NCBI RefSeq assembly: GCF_902497875.1
Contig: NZ_CABVHY010000009.1
Coordinates: 159,550-223,549, forward strand
Length of the DNA: 64,000 nucleotides
Direction of reading: 5' to 3'
From: Pseudomonas fluorescens
GTDB lineage: Bacteria; Pseudomonadota; Gammaproteobacteria; Pseudomonadales; Pseudomonadaceae
Every line of letters starts with the position of its first letter. Positions within the stretch are counted from its first letter, which is position 1. The translations under genes and the position numbers were made by a program. Positions 1-13,109 of the stretch are shown piece by piece. The notes under the pieces were generated by a model. That model was not told the DNA's origin. It ran no database searches and saw only the letters and a list, made by a program, of their open reading frames with translations.

Positions 1-984
1 GGACAGCCACCAGACTCGCCCGCCGGCCCGGTGCAACTCGCCGTCGGCCAGACGCCAGATCGGTCGTGCATCGTCGGCTGCGTCGCGCAAATCCTCCCAA
101 CTCGCCCAATGATCGCTGTCCGGTAGCCGCGTCCGCGCCGTAAGCCAGTGACTCAGCGCATTGCGCTGGCGAGCGGTGGAGAGTTTTGCAAGGGACGCCA
201 GCTCCAGAGACGGAACCCCCAGCCAATCGAAATCACTGATTGCGCCCGCCTGGGCCAGATCGATTTGTGCCAATTCATCGAGCAACGCCTGTGCTTCGCT
301 CAAGTGCGAGGCACTGCGGGCCATCGTCGCCACCGCTTGCGGCCAGCGCTCGGTCAATACCGGAAACACCTGATGCCGCAGGTAATTGCGCGAGAATTGC
401 CGGTCCTGGTTTGAAGGATCTTCAATCCAGCTCAACTGATGTTCGGTCGCGTAGGCCTCAAGCTCGGCGCGCGTGACATCAAGCAACGGCCGCAGCAGAC
501 GCCCCCGACCCAATGGACGCACACTCGGCATCCCCGACAAGCCCCTCACCCCGGCCCCGCGCATTAACCGAAACAACAGGGTTTCCGCCTGATCGTCACG
601 GTGCTGGGCCGTCAGCAGCACTTCACTGGGTCCGGTGGTCGCTTTGAACGCGTCATAACGCGCATCCCGGGCGGCACGCTCAAGGCTGGCACCAGGCCGG
701 ACCTGAACACGAACCACCTGCAGCGGCACGCCCAAGGCATCACAGACCGACTGACAATGCTCCGGCCACGCATCGGCCACAGCCTGAAGGCCGTGGTGGA
801 CATGGATAGCGGTCAGCATCGGAAGTGATTCGGTTTTCGCGAGTTGCGCGAGAAGGTGCAGCAGAACGGTGGAGTCGAGGCCGCCGGAGAAGGCGATGCG
901 CCAGGTCGGGGCGTTGCGCCAGAGGGCCAGTCTTTGAAGCAGACTGGTAGAAAGATCGGTGCCGCCGGACTTGAATTGACTCAT
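1..984 (-). CDS. tilS: tRNA(Ile)-lysidine synthase TilS, 3' end cut off by window edge
   Basis: TilS ligates lysine to C34 of the AUA-reading tRNA-Ile, using ATP, so that it reads AUA and is charged with isoleucine. The frame is open for 328 codons from the ATG at 984 to the window edge. The PP-loop ATP site SGGLDST is at residues 33-39, and the N-terminal nucleotidyl domain (HHG, RDARY, HRDDQAET, RGLSGM segments) is followed by the linker domain. The gene lies downstream of accA in the same direction, as usual in pseudomonads. A REP pair separates the two, so co-transcription is possible but not shown. The missing part should be about the last quarter of the protein. Confidence 0.93.
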   Translation of the reverse strand, partial: MSQFKSGGTDLSTSLLQRLALWRNAPTWRIAFSGGLDSTVLLHLLAQLAKTESLPMLTAIHVHHGLQAVADAWPEHCQSVCDALGVPLQVVRVQVRPGASLERAARDARYDAFKATTGPSEVLLTAQHRDDQAETLLFRLMRGAGVRGLSGMPSVRPLGRGRLLRPLLDVTRAELEAYATEHQLSWIEDPSNQDRQFSRNYLRHQVFPVLTERWPQAVATMARSASHLSEAQALLDELAQIDLAQAGAISDFDWLGVPSLELASLAKLSTARQRNALSHWLTARTRLPDSDHWASWEDLRDAADDARPIWRLADGELHRAGGRVWWLS

Positions 985-1024
985 TGCAGAGTACCGCCAC
1001 AAATCTGGAGCAAAATCACAATAC

Positions 1025-1116
1025 CTGTGGGAGCGAGCTTGCTCGCGATAGCGGCCTTACATTCAACACCAATGCTGTCTGTCAGATGGCCATCGCGAGC
1101 AAGCTCGCTCCCACAG
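1025..1116. repeat. REP doublet (REPIN), GTGGGAGCGAGC class
   Basis: Two inverted copies of a REP palindrome (arms about 1025-1056 and 1087-1116) sit in the accA-tilS gap. Each arm contains the core GAGCGAGCTTGCTCGC. The pair could fold into a long hairpin in read-through RNA. The same class recurs at 29115, 35571 and 62072. Such non-autonomous elements are thought to be moved by RAYT transposases; none is visible in this window. Confidence 0.9.
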
Positions 1117-1120
1117 TAGA

Positions 1121-2068
1121 TCAGAGACCGTAGCTCATCAGGCGCTCGTAACGACGGGCCAGCAGCGCTTCGTTGTCGAAGTTCTTCAGCATCGCCAGCT
1201 GCGAGCTGAGCTCGGCACGGATCGATGCCGCCGCAGCGGCCGGATTACGGTGCGCGCCGCCCAGTGGCTCGCTGATGACCTTGTCGACGATGCCCAGGCC
1301 TTTCAAGCGCTCGGCAGTGATGCCCATGGCTTCGGCGGCATCCGGGGCCTTTTCGGCGGTTTTCCACAGAATCGAGGCGCAACCTTCAGGCGAGATCACC
1401 GCGTAGGTCGAGTATTGCAGCATGTTCAGTTGATCGCAGACACCGATCGCCAGTGCGCCGCCGGAACCACCCTCACCGATCACGGTAGCGATGATTGGGG
1501 TTTTCAGACGGGCCATGACCCGCAGGTTCCAGGCAATCGCTTCGCTCTGGTTGCGCTCTTCGGCGTCAATACCCGGGTATGCGCCCGGCGTGTCGATGAA
1601 GGTCAGGATCGGCATCTTGAAACGCTCGGCCATTTCCATCAGGCGGCAAGCCTTGCGATAGCCTTCCGGACGGGGCATGCCGAAGTTGCGGCGAACCTTC
1701 TCGCGCACTTCGCGGCCTTTCTGGTGACCGATAATCATTACCGGCTGGTCGTCCAGACGAGCAACGCCACCCACAATGGCGGCATCGTCGGAAAAGTGCC
1801 GATCGCCGTGCAGCTCATCGAACTCGGTGAAGATATGCTCGATGTAATCCAGGGTGTACGGGCGTCGCGGGTGACGCGCCAGGCGCGCGATCTGCCAGCT
1901 GGTCAACTTGCCGAAGATGTCCTCGGTGAGCGTGCTGCTCTTGTCTTGCAGACGAGAGATTTCATCGCCGATATTCAGCGAATTGTCATTACCGACCAAG
2001 CGCAACTCTTCGATCTTGGCTTGCAGGTCGGCGATCGGCTGTTCGAAATCAAGAAAATTCGGGTTCAT
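1121..2068 (-). CDS. accA: Acetyl-CoA carboxylase carboxyltransferase subunit alpha
   Basis: AccA pairs with AccD in the carboxyltransferase half-reaction that makes malonyl-CoA, the first committed step of fatty-acid synthesis. I chose the ATG at 2068 ([11 protein letters not shown]), which gives 315 aa, the usual pseudomonad length; an in-frame ATG nine codons upstream lacks support. The crotonase-like core shows [25 protein letters not shown] and [13 protein letters not shown] sigma70-like promoter (2193-2225) and an 118-nt leader carrying a 13-bp direct repeat precede it, so it probably has its own start site besides read-through from dnaE. Confidence 0.97.
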   Translation of the reverse strand: MNPNFLDFEQPIADLQAKIEELRLVGNDNSLNIGDEISRLQDKSSTLTEDIFGKLTSWQIARLARHPRRPYTLDYIEHIFTEFDELHGDRHFSDDAAIVGGVARLDDQPVMIIGHQKGREVREKVRRNFGMPRPEGYRKACRLMEMAERFKMPILTFIDTPGAYPGIDAEERNQSEAIAWNLRVMARLKTPIIATVIGEGGSGGALAIGVCDQLNMLQYSTYAVISPEGCASILWKTAEKAPDAAEAMGITAERLKGLGIVDKVISEPLGGAHRNPAAAAASIRAELSSQLAMLKNFDNEALLARRYERLMSYGL

Positions 2069-2150
2069 AGGCGTCCGTCTTGGGTCGACGTCCAAGGGAG
2101 CTTGGGCCGGCCGGTTGTCTATTCGCGCCCTACCTTAAGGGACAGGCGCG

Positions 2151-2182
2151 TTCAGGTCGAGATTAAAAATTCAGGTCGAGAT
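2151..2182 (-). repeat. 13-bp direct repeat in accA leader
   Basis: TTCAGGTCGAGAT occurs at 2151-2163 and again, identically, at 2170-2182 (plus-strand reading), start to start 19 bp. Both copies lie just downstream of the inferred accA transcription start and upstream of the start codon. They could form an operator or an RNA element; the binding partner is unknown. Confidence 0.6.
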
Positions 2183-2192
2183 CAGGCACGCA

Positions 2193-2221
2193 TTTATATA
2201 GAGAGAAATGACACCTGACCG

Positions 2222-2225
<4 letters not shown>
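2193..2225 (-). promoter_or_regulatory. Putative sigma70 promoter of accA
   Basis: On the minus strand TTGACG (2225-2220) overlaps the dnaE stop codon. It is followed about 19 bp later by TATATAAAT (2200-2192 region). The spacing is slightly long, but the -10 is AT-rich in an otherwise GC-rich context. The start site would be near 2186. Confidence 0.5.
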
Positions 2226-5743
<3,518 letters not shown>

Positions 5744-5959
5744 AGTGATCCTGTGTGAATTCGAAAACGACAAGGCCCGGAAATCCGGCACTTTAAAGCT
5801 ACTCCGCTTGGTAATACTGCGTTGAACAGAGGCTCGAAATGCTCATTGACAGCTGTCAACTCCGCTTTCTCGCCTCTGTTCGCCTTGTCTTACCTGCGCT
5901 CGTTACGCTTTAAAGCAGCCGGATTGTACCGGGCCCTGAGCAAAACATCAGCCTGTTGA

Positions 5960-6601
5960 CTAAACCTTGATCAAACCTTCGAGGGCCTCATAAGCCAACC
6001 GCACCGGAGCGAAAGAGCGTCGATGAATCGGCGTCGGGCCCAGGCGGGCCAAGGCCTCCAGGTGTACCGGAGTCGGATAGCCCTTGTGCCCGCCGATACC
6101 GTAACCCGGGTAAATCAATTCGAAAGCCGCCATTTCACGGTCACGGCTGACTTTGGCCAGGATCGAAGCCGCGGCGATTGCCGGCACCTTGCCATCACCC
6201 TGAATGACCGCTTCAGCACGCATCGCCAGCTTCGGGCAACGATTGCCATCGATCATCGCCAGTTTCGGCGTGATGCTCAGCCCTTCCACAGCGCGCTGCA
6301 TGGCCAGCATGGTGGCATGCAGAATGTTCAGCTCGTCGATTTCCTCGACTTCGGCGCGAGCGATACACCAGCTCAGGGCTTTTTCGCAGATTTCGTCGTA
6401 AAGCTTCTCGCGGCGGGCTTCAGTGAGCTTCTTCGAGTCGTTGAGGCCGAGAATCGGCCGGCGCGGATCAAGAATTACCGCTGCTGTCACCACGGCACCG
6501 CACAACGGGCCGCGACCGACCTCATCGACACCTGCAACCAGATCTTCAGCGTCGGCGACCAAGGTAAAATCCAACCCCATCTGCATCTTTATCTTACTCA
6601 T
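5960..6601 (-). CDS. rnhB: Ribonuclease HII
   Basis: RnhB cleaves RNA in RNA-DNA hybrids and starts removal of single ribonucleotides from DNA. The catalytic DE pair is Asp26-Glu27 in [15 protein letters not shown] and the later Asp in MIDGNRCP complete the site. The ATG at 6601 overlaps the lpxB stop by 4 nt (ATGA), favouring translational coupling. Internal ATGs at codons 6 and 8 are alternative starts giving about 206-208 aa, which is also a common annotated length. The lpxB-rnhB-dnaE order is conserved in pseudomonads. Confidence 0.96.
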   Translation of the reverse strand: MSKIKMQMGLDFTLVADAEDLVAGVDEVGRGPLCGAVVTAAVILDPRRPILGLNDSKKLTEARREKLYDEICEKALSWCIARAEVEEIDELNILHATMLAMQRAVEGLSITPKLAMIDGNRCPKLAMRAEAVIQGDGKVPAIAAASILAKVSRDREMAAFELIYPGYGIGGHKGYPTPVHLEALARLGPTPIHRRSFAPVRLAYEALEGLIKV

Positions 6602-7728
6602 TGTAGTGTGCCGACCAGCTTCAGTACCGCCTCAGCGGCCTGATTCGAGGCATCGCGACGCAATGTCCGGTGGATCTGGTCGAAGCCTCTGGTTTGCTCT
6701 TCTCCGTCTTCGATCAACGGCGATAACGTCAGCGCCAGGGCCTCGGCAGTTGCATCGTCCTGCAACAACTCGGGCACCAGCAGACGCTGTGCCAGCAAGT
6801 TGGGCAATGAGATGTAGGGGCTTTTGACCATGCGTTTGAGAATCCAGAACGTCAGCGGCGCGAGGCGATAAGCAACCACCATCGGCCGCTTGTACAGCAG
6901 GGCTTCCAGGGTCGCGGTGCCAGAGGCAATCAGAACTGCGTCGCAGGCGGCAAGTGCCTGGTGGGAGCGGCCGTCGAGCAGGGTCAGCGGCAAGTCGCGG
7001 CCGGCCAGCAACTCTTCGAGCTGCGCGCGGCGCTCGGGACTGGCGCAGGGCATGACAAACCGCACGCCCGGACGCAAGGCTCGCAGGCGCTCGGCGGCAT
7101 CGAGAAACAGCCCACCGAGCCGGCCGACTTCCCCACCACGACTCCCTGGCATCAATGCCACCAGTGGGCCGGCGGGTAATCCGAGTTCGGCACGAGCCGC
7201 GGCACGATCCGCTTGCAGCGGGATCGCATCGGCCAGGGAGTGCCCGACAAAACGCACCGGCACGCCCTGCTCTTCGTAGAATTTCGCCTCGAACGGAAAC
7301 AGCGTCAGCATCAGATCGCAGCCTTCGCGGATCTTCAGCACGCGTTTCTGACGCCAGGCCCAGACTGACGGGCTGACGTAATGTACGGTCTTGATCCCGG
7401 CCTGACGCAGTTTGAGTTCAATATTGAGGGTGAAGTCCGGTGCATCGATACCGATGAATACATCCGGCTTTTCGGCGATCAGTGTCTTGATCAGCTTTTT
7501 GCGCCGAGCCAGCAGCTCGCGTAAACGCCCCAGAACCTCGACCAGCCCCATGACGGCCAGGCGCTCCATCGGAAAATAGGAGGTCAAGCCTTCGGCTTGC
7601 ATCAGCGGGCCGCCGACTCCAATGAATTCAACAGAGGGATGCCGGGCTTTGAGCGAGCGCATCAACCCCGCGCCGAGAATATCGCCGGAAGCCTCGCCAG
7701 CCACCAGTGCAACACGCAAAGTGGCCAT
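6598..7728 (-). CDS. lpxB: Lipid-A-disaccharide synthase
   Basis: LpxB is a GT19 peripheral membrane glycosyltransferase. It joins UDP-2,3-diacylglucosamine and lipid X (2,3-diacylglucosamine 1-phosphate) into the beta-1,6 lipid A disaccharide. The protein is 376 aa, typical for the family. It starts with the glycine-rich [15 protein letters not shown] segment; [17 protein letters not shown] and [11 protein letters not shown] follow in the C-terminal half. It starts 2 nt after the lpxA stop and overlaps rnhB, so lpxD-fabZ-lpxA-lpxB-rnhB reads as one unit. Confidence 0.97.
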   Translation of the reverse strand: MATLRVALVAGEASGDILGAGLMRSLKARHPSVEFIGVGGPLMQAEGLTSYFPMERLAVMGLVEVLGRLRELLARRKKLIKTLIAEKPDVFIGIDAPDFTLNIELKLRQAGIKTVHYVSPSVWAWRQKRVLKIREGCDLMLTLFPFEAKFYEEQGVPVRFVGHSLADAIPLQADRAAARAELGLPAGPLVALMPGSRGGEVGRLGGLFLDAAERLRALRPGVRFVMPCASPERRAQLEELLAGRDLPLTLLDGRSHQALAACDAVLIASGTATLEALLYKRPMVVAYRLAPLTFWILKRMVKSPYISLPNLLAQRLLVPELLQDDATAEALALTLSPLIEDGEEQTRGFDQIHRTLRRDASNQAAEAVLKLVGTLQ

Positions 7729-7730
7729 GA

Positions 7731-8507
7731 CTAACGAGTAATGCCGCGAGTCGAAGACTGGATCGAATCACGGAACACTGCGACTTCGGGAAACTGTACA
7801 GACGACTCAGCCAGCTCAGCCAACGCCTGATCGACAGTCAGCCCCTGGCGGTAAACCACCTTGTAGGCACGACGCAGGGCATGGATAGCGTCTTCGCTGA
7901 AACCACGCCGGCGCATGCCTTCGAAGTTCATGCTGCGGGCCTCGGCAGGGTTGCCGAATACTGTGACGTAAGCCGGGACATCCTTGCCGATGGCGGTACC
8001 CATGCCGGAAAAGCTGTGGGCGCCGATATGGCAGTATTGGTGAACCAGGGTAAAACCGGAGAGGATTGCCCAGTCTTGAACGTGCACATGGCCAGCCAAC
8101 GCAGTGTTGTTGACCAGAATGCAGTGGTTGCCGATGACGCTGTCGTGACCGATGTGGGCATAGGCCATGATCAGATTGTGATCGCCCAGGGTCGTTTCGG
8201 CACGATCCTGGATGGTCCCACGGTGAATCGTCACGCCTTCGCGAATGACGTTATGGTCACCAATCACCAGACGGGTTTCTTCGCCTTTGTATTTCAGATC
8301 GGGCGTGTCCTCACCTACCGAGGAAAACTGGTAGATGCGGTTGTGCTTACCGATTCGGGTCGGGCCCTTGAGAATCACATGCGGCCCGATCACTGTACCC
8401 TCGCCGATTTCCACACCAGCGCCGACGATCGACCAAGGGCCGACCTCGACGTCGTCGGCCAGAACGGCCGTCGGATCGATGATTGCGCGAGGGTCAATCA
8501 AACTCAT
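7731..8507 (-). CDS. lpxA: UDP-N-acetylglucosamine O-acyltransferase LpxA
   Basis: LpxA carries out the first lipid A step, moving a 3-hydroxyacyl chain from acyl carrier protein to the 3-OH of UDP-GlcNAc. The 258-aa protein has the hexapeptide-repeat left-handed beta-helix followed by a helical C-terminus. His121 in AYAHIGHD matches the catalytic histidine. Residue 169 is Met (HSFSGMGTA), the ruler residue that in P. aeruginosa restricts the chain to C10; 3-hydroxydecanoate is therefore the predicted substrate. It overlaps fabZ by 4 nt. Confidence 0.97.
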   Translation of the reverse strand: MSLIDPRAIIDPTAVLADDVEVGPWSIVGAGVEIGEGTVIGPHVILKGPTRIGKHNRIYQFSSVGEDTPDLKYKGEETRLVIGDHNVIREGVTIHRGTIQDRAETTLGDHNLIMAYAHIGHDSVIGNHCILVNNTALAGHVHVQDWAILSGFTLVHQYCHIGAHSFSGMGTAIGKDVPAYVTVFGNPAEARSMNFEGMRRRGFSEDAIHALRRAYKVVYRQGLTVDQALAELAESSVQFPEVAVFRDSIQSSTRGITR

Positions 8508-8944
8508 AGTTTGCGTTCCGCGCAGATGATTTCAGCAGAGCAGACTGGCTTGCCGTCGACCGAAGCCCGGCATTCGAACTTCCAGATCTGACGCTTGCAG
8601 CTCAAGAATGTGGCTTCGAGTATGAGCTGGTCACCTGGCGTTACCGGCTGGCGGAAGCGCAGCTTGTCGGAACCGACGAAGTAGTAAAGGGTGCCATCGG
8701 CAGGCTTCACATCCAGCATCTTGAAACCAAGGATTCCGGCAGCCTGAGCCATCGCTTCGATGATCAGCACGCCCGGCATGATCGGATGCGCCGGGAAGTG
8801 ACCATTGAAGAAAGGTTCGTTGATGCTGACATTCTTGTAGGCACGAATGTACTTGGCCTCAACATTCAGCTCCGCTACACGATCCACCAGCAGGAACGGA
8901 TAACGGTGGGGCAGGTATTCGCGAATCTCGTTGATGTCCATCAT
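8504..8944 (-). CDS. fabZ: 3-hydroxyacyl-ACP dehydratase FabZ
   Basis: FabZ is the cytoplasmic hot-dog-fold dehydratase of fatty-acid elongation. It competes with LpxA/LpxD for the 3-hydroxyacyl-ACP pool, which gives a rationale for its place among the lpx genes. The 146-aa protein has the catalytic pair His49 ([12 protein letters not shown]) and Glu63 (LIIEAMAQ). It overlaps lpxA by 4 nt. A strong hairpin lies in the lpxD-fabZ gap just upstream. Confidence 0.97.
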   Translation of the reverse strand: MMDINEIREYLPHRYPFLLVDRVAELNVEAKYIRAYKNVSINEPFFNGHFPAHPIMPGVLIIEAMAQAAGILGFKMLDVKPADGTLYYFVGSDKLRFRQPVTPGDQLILEATFLSCKRQIWKFECRASVDGKPVCSAEIICAERKL

Positions 8945-8972
8945 TTCGGGGGGAAGCCTGTAGTAAAGATTG

Positions 8973-8997
8973 GGAGTGCGCGTTTGACGCGCACTCC
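8973..8997. repeat. Perfect 10-bp hairpin in lpxD-fabZ gap
   Basis: GGAGTGCGCG (8973-8982) and its exact complement (8988-8997) are separated by a 5-nt loop. No U-run follows on the minus strand, so it looks more like an RNA stability or attenuation element than a terminator. Confidence 0.6.
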
Positions 8998-9053
8998 TCT
9001 AGCAAATCAAGGAGGCAGTCTAGCGGCTGTGCACACTTGATATGGAAATGGTA

Positions 9054-10109
9054 TCAGCCATCTGATGAAGCATTACCGCCAGGGGTCACGTCCCCTACAC
9101 GCTTTTCCAGTTGTCGCAGACGTCGCGCGATGTCGTCGAGCTGACGGATGCGTGCCGCGCTTTTGCGCCATTCGGCAGCCGGTTGCATTGCTGTACCGGA
9201 TGAATAGGAGCCCGGCTCGGTGATCGAGTGGGTGACCATGGTCATCCCGGTCAGGAACACGTTGTCGCAAATTTCGATGTGCCCAACCAGCCCTACGCCA
9301 CCGGCGAGCATGCAGTGCTTGCCGATTTTGGTGCTGCCGGAAATCCCCACGCACGCCGCCATGGCGGTGTGATCACCGACCTGAACGTTGTGAGCGATCT
9401 GAATCTGGTTATCGAGTTTCACCCCATTGCCAATCACGGTATCGGCCAACGCACCGCGGTCGATGGCGGTATTCACGCCAATCTCCACATCGTCACCGAT
9501 CAATACACCACCGATCTGGGCAATTTTCTGCCAGACGCCTTTCTCGTTGGCAAAGCCGAAGCCTTCACCGCCGAGCACCGCGCCGGACTGAATGACCACT
9601 CGTTTGCCGATTCGCACGTCGTGGTACAGCGTTACCCGCGGAGCCAGCCAGCCGTCTTCGCCGATTTCACAACGGGCTCCGACAAAACAGTGGGCTCCGA
9701 CCGCAACGCCAGCGCCAATCCGTGCAGCGCTTTCAATCACCGCAAAGGCACCGATGCTCGCCGCCGGATCGATCACCGCGTCCTCGGCCACGACTGCCGT
9801 CGGATGAATGCCGGCACTGGCCTTGGGCTTGGGGTCGAACAGGTGGGAAATCCGCGCGTAGGCAAGGTACGGGTCGGCCACCACCAGTGCATCACCGACA
9901 AAATCTTCAGCGTCAGCGGCCTTCAGCATCACGGCTGCGGCCCGGCTGCCGGTCAGGTATTTGCGGTATTGGGGGTTTGCCAGAAAACTCAACTGAGCTG
10001 GGCCAGCCTCCTGCAAAGTGGCTAGCCCAGTAATTTCCTTCTCCGGGTCGCCACGTAACGTGGCGCCGAGGAACTCGGCCAACTGGCCGAGCTTCATAGT
10101 CGCGGCCAT
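9054..10109 (-). CDS. lpxD: UDP-3-O-(3-hydroxyacyl)glucosamine N-acyltransferase LpxD
   Basis: LpxD performs the third lipid A step, adding the N-linked 3-hydroxyacyl chain. The 351-aa protein has the N-terminal uridine-binding domain (about 1-100) and a long hexapeptide beta-helix ([16 protein letters not shown] and similar repeats). [14 protein letters not shown] carries the catalytic His, and the C-terminal helical tail ends the protein. The start at 10109 is 3 nt after the skp stop; ATG codon 5 is an alternative. It forms one unit with skp upstream. Confidence 0.96.
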   Translation of the reverse strand: MAATMKLGQLAEFLGATLRGDPEKEITGLATLQEAGPAQLSFLANPQYRKYLTGSRAAAVMLKAADAEDFVGDALVVADPYLAYARISHLFDPKPKASAGIHPTAVVAEDAVIDPAASIGAFAVIESAARIGAGVAVGAHCFVGARCEIGEDGWLAPRVTLYHDVRIGKRVVIQSGAVLGGEGFGFANEKGVWQKIAQIGGVLIGDDVEIGVNTAIDRGALADTVIGNGVKLDNQIQIAHNVQVGDHTAMAACVGISGSTKIGKHCMLAGGVGLVGHIEICDNVFLTGMTMVTHSITEPGSYSSGTAMQPAAEWRKSAARIRQLDDIARRLRQLEKRVGDVTPGGNASSDG

Positions 10110-10112
10110 GGT

Positions 10113-10616
10113 TTACTTCAGCTGATTCATGCGCTCGATAACCTGGCGCGTGATGTCGTACTGAGGCTTGACATCAATCACTGCGCCACGCTCGAAGACC
10201 AGGTCAAATGCACCTTTCTTGATGACTTCTTCCACAGCGCTGTCCAGTTTCGGCTTGAGCTGCTTCAGCATTTCACGGTCGGCAACAGCTTTGGCTTCGT
10301 TCAGTTCCTTGGACTGGAACTGGAAGTCACGAGCCTTTTGCTTGAACTCAAGCTCAAGGCGCTCACGCTCGCCCTGAGCCATCTTGTCGCCACCACTGAC
10401 CAGACGATCCTGGATGCCTTTGGCGCTGCTTTCCAGGCTTTTCAGCTTGCTCAGCTGCGGGCCGAATTTCTTCTCGGCATCCACGGCGTATTTTTTCGCC
10501 GCATTGGATTCCAGCAGTGCCATTTGATAGTTCAGCACTGCGATTTTCATGTCGGCAAATACCGGGGTCGCTACCAGGACAGTCGCCAGGAGAACCAATT
10601 GAGTCAACTTACGCAC
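10113..10616 (-). CDS. skp: Periplasmic chaperone Skp/OmpH
   Basis: Skp is a periplasmic holdase that carries unfolded outer-membrane proteins to the BAM complex. The 167-aa precursor has a clear signal peptide (MRKLTQLVLLATVLVATPVFA, probable cut after residue 21-22). A charged, Lys/Glu-rich helical region follows, forming the tentacles of the family. It lies directly after bamA and before lpxD, the conserved envelope-assembly order. Confidence 0.95.
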   Translation of the reverse strand: MRKLTQLVLLATVLVATPVFADMKIAVLNYQMALLESNAAKKYAVDAEKKFGPQLSKLKSLESSAKGIQDRLVSGGDKMAQGERERLELEFKQKARDFQFQSKELNEAKAVADREMLKQLKPKLDSAVEEVIKKGAFDLVFERGAVIDVKPQYDITRQVIERMNQLK

Positions 10617-10661
10617 GATGCACTCCTACAAAATCCATTGTCGTTATCTTGGGTCAGACTA

Positions 10662-13034
10662 TTAGAAAGTCTGGCCGAGGGAAAATTGGAACACTTGGGT
10701 CTCAGCGTCATCCGGTTCCTTGATCGGCATCGCCAAAGCAAAGCTTAACGGGCCCAGCGCGGTAATCCAGGTCACCCCGACACCGACGGAGCTGGCCAGA
10801 CCGTCAAGACCGATGTCATTGCATTCAACCTTCTTACCGGAAGCAGATACCTTGCTCGAACTGCAATTGCTGTCGAACACGTTACCCACGTCCCAGAACA
10901 GGGAGGTCCGCAATGAGCGTTGATCTTTCACGAATGGCAGAGGGAACAGGAGTTCAACGCCACCTTGAATCAATACGTTACCACCGAACGGCAGCGGGTC
11001 CTGATCCGGGTCTCTGAGGGTACCTGGGTTCGTACCCAGACTAGGCGTACTACGCGGACCCAGGGTGTTGTCCTTGAAGCCACGAACCGAGTTGAAACCA
11101 CCGGCGTAATAGTTCTCGTAGAACGGCAGACCATCGGTCGAACCATAACCATCACCATAACCCAGCTGTGTGTGCAGGCGCATGGTGTAGTTGTCAGTCA
11201 ACGGCTGGAATACCTGACCGCGGTAGTCGAGCTTGAAGAACGACAGATCGCTGCCAGGCGTCGTGCTTTCCAGCACCAGGCTCTGCGAGTGACCACGGGT
11301 GGGCAGCACGCCCTTGTTCAGGGTCGACTCGGACCAACCGGCCGAAGCCTTGAAGTTCAAATACTTGTCGCCTTCCTGGCTGACGAAGTCGAAAATTTCG
11401 TCAACGGTGTAGCGACCGGTCTTGATCTCATCTTGTTGCGCCGACAGGCCGAAGGTCAGGCGCGAGGTCTCGCTGATCGGGTAACCGACGCTGACGCCCG
11501 CACCCAGGCTGTCTACCGCATAGGTAGCAACATCGACATCGAGTTCCTCGTAGTCAGTGGTGCGATAGAAGGCGTTGTAACCCAGGCTGACACCATCCGC
11601 CGTCCAGTACGGGTCGACATAACCGAAGTTATAGCGGGTCTGGTATTCGCTGCGAGTCAAGCCGACGCTGACCTTGTTACCGGTACCCAGGAAGTTGTTC
11701 TGGGTGATCGAACCACCGAGGATCAAGCCGGCGCTCTGGGCGAAACCGACGCTGGCGGTAATCGAACCGGAAGCCTGTTCTTCGACGCTGTAGTTGACGT
11801 CGACCTGGTCGTCGGTGCCTGGCACTGCCGGTGTCTCGACGTTGACTTCCTTGAAGAAGCCCAGACGTTCCAGACGGGTTTTCGACTGGTCGATCAGGTA
11901 GGTCGAAGCCCAACCGCCTTCCATCTGACGCATTTCCCGACGCAGCACTTCGTCTTCCGACTTGGTGTTGCCACGGAAGTTGATACGGTTCACGTAGGCA
12001 CGCTTGCCCGGGTCAACCACGAAAGTGATATCGACCGTGTGGTCTTCCTCATGGGGCTGCGGCACGCCGTTGACGTTGGCGAAGGTGTAGCCTTCGTTAC
12101 CCAGACGACGGGTGATCAGCTCAGAGGTAGTGGTCATCAGCTTGCGCGAGAACACCTGGCCCTTCTGCACCAGCAGCAACGACTTGACCTGGTCTTCAGG
12201 CACTTTCAAGTCACCGCTCAGCTTGACGTCACGAACGCTGTACTTGTCGCCTTCGTTGACGTTGACCGTGATGTAGACGTGCTTCTTGTCCGGGGTGATC
12301 GAGACCTGGGTCGAAGCGATATCCATGTTGATATAGCCGCGATCCAGGTAATAGGAACGCAAGCGCTCCAGGTCACCGGAGAGTTTTTCACGGGCATATT
12401 TGTCATCATTCTTGAAGAACGACAGCCAGTTGCTGGTCTTGAGCTCGAACAGGTCGATCAGGTCTTCATCGGGGAAGACCGTGTTACCCACCACGTTGAT
12501 GTGCTGGATGGCAGCGACCGTGCCTTCGTTGATGTTGACCTTCAAGCCAACACGGTTGCGCGGCTGCGGTATCACTTCAGTGTCGACCGTCGCCGAGTAG
12601 CGACCTTGAGCGACATATTGACGCTGCAGCTCGTTACGCACCCCTTCAAGGGTCGCACGCTGGAAGATTTCGCCTTCGGACAGACCGGATTGTTTGAGGC
12701 CCTTCATCAGGTCTTCAGTGGAGATCGCCTTGTTACCATCGATCTCGATACTGGCGACAGAGGGTCGCTCGACTACTGTGATGACCAGGACATTGCCTTC
12801 GCGGCCCAGCTGGATATCTTGAAAGAAACCGGTTTTGAACAACGCACGAGTGGATTCCACCAGGCGACGATCGTCCGCCTGCTCGCCGACGTTTAGCGGC
12901 AAGGCACCAAAGACGCTACCCGCGGAGACCCGCTGGAGGCCATTGACCCGAATATCGGAGATAGTGAAGGACTCAGCGTGAACTTCGGCGATCATCAATA
13001 CGGAGAGAACCGCAGTTAGCAGCAGACGTTTCAT
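10662..13034 (-). CDS. bamA: Outer membrane protein assembly factor BamA
   Basis: BamA is the Omp85 core of the BAM complex that folds beta-barrel proteins into the outer membrane. The ATG at 13034 (MKRLLLTAVLS) starts a signal peptide ending near EVHA and gives 790 aa. Five POTRA domains fill roughly residues 25-420 (ISDIRVNGLQRVS opens POTRA1). The C-terminal 16-strand barrel ends in the expected aromatic residue (FSLGQTF), and it includes the VRGF loop-6 motif. The first nine codons of the longest frame are excluded because they break the signal peptide. Confidence 0.97.
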   Translation of the reverse strand: MKRLLLTAVLSVLMIAEVHAESFTISDIRVNGLQRVSAGSVFGALPLNVGEQADDRRLVESTRALFKTGFFQDIQLGREGNVLVITVVERPSVASIEIDGNKAISTEDLMKGLKQSGLSEGEIFQRATLEGVRNELQRQYVAQGRYSATVDTEVIPQPRNRVGLKVNINEGTVAAIQHINVVGNTVFPDEDLIDLFELKTSNWLSFFKNDDKYAREKLSGDLERLRSYYLDRGYINMDIASTQVSITPDKKHVYITVNVNEGDKYSVRDVKLSGDLKVPEDQVKSLLLVQKGQVFSRKLMTTTSELITRRLGNEGYTFANVNGVPQPHEEDHTVDITFVVDPGKRAYVNRINFRGNTKSEDEVLRREMRQMEGGWASTYLIDQSKTRLERLGFFKEVNVETPAVPGTDDQVDVNYSVEEQASGSITASVGFAQSAGLILGGSITQNNFLGTGNKVSVGLTRSEYQTRYNFGYVDPYWTADGVSLGYNAFYRTTDYEELDVDVATYAVDSLGAGVSVGYPISETSRLTFGLSAQQDEIKTGRYTVDEIFDFVSQEGDKYLNFKASAGWSESTLNKGVLPTRGHSQSLVLESTTPGSDLSFFKLDYRGQVFQPLTDNYTMRLHTQLGYGDGYGSTDGLPFYENYYAGGFNSVRGFKDNTLGPRSTPSLGTNPGTLRDPDQDPLPFGGNVLIQGGVELLFPLPFVKDQRSLRTSLFWDVGNVFDSNCSSSKVSASGKKVECNDIGLDGLASSVGVGVTWITALGPLSFALAMPIKEPDDAETQVFQFSLGQTF

Positions 13035-13061
13035 GAAGTCCTTTCTTATTCCAACTGGCAA

Positions 13062-13088
13062 TAAACAAACTGCCGCAAAATGCGGCAG
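13062..13088 (-). terminator. Hairpin between rseP and bamA, terminator-like
   Basis: On the minus strand the stem CTGCCGCA/TGCGGCAG (13088-13081 and 13077-13070) is followed by TTTGTTTATT. This resembles a weak intrinsic terminator or attenuator after rseP. It could reduce read-through so that bamA is set mainly by a nearby promoter. Confidence 0.55.
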
Positions 13089-13109
13089 ATTCGCAATTCA
13101 GCGAAAGCG

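Noticed and set aside
10920..12896. 658-codon open frame opposite bamA
   Set aside because: It is antisense to a well-supported gene, and its composition (Val/Asp/Arg/Gln-rich) is typical of such shadows.
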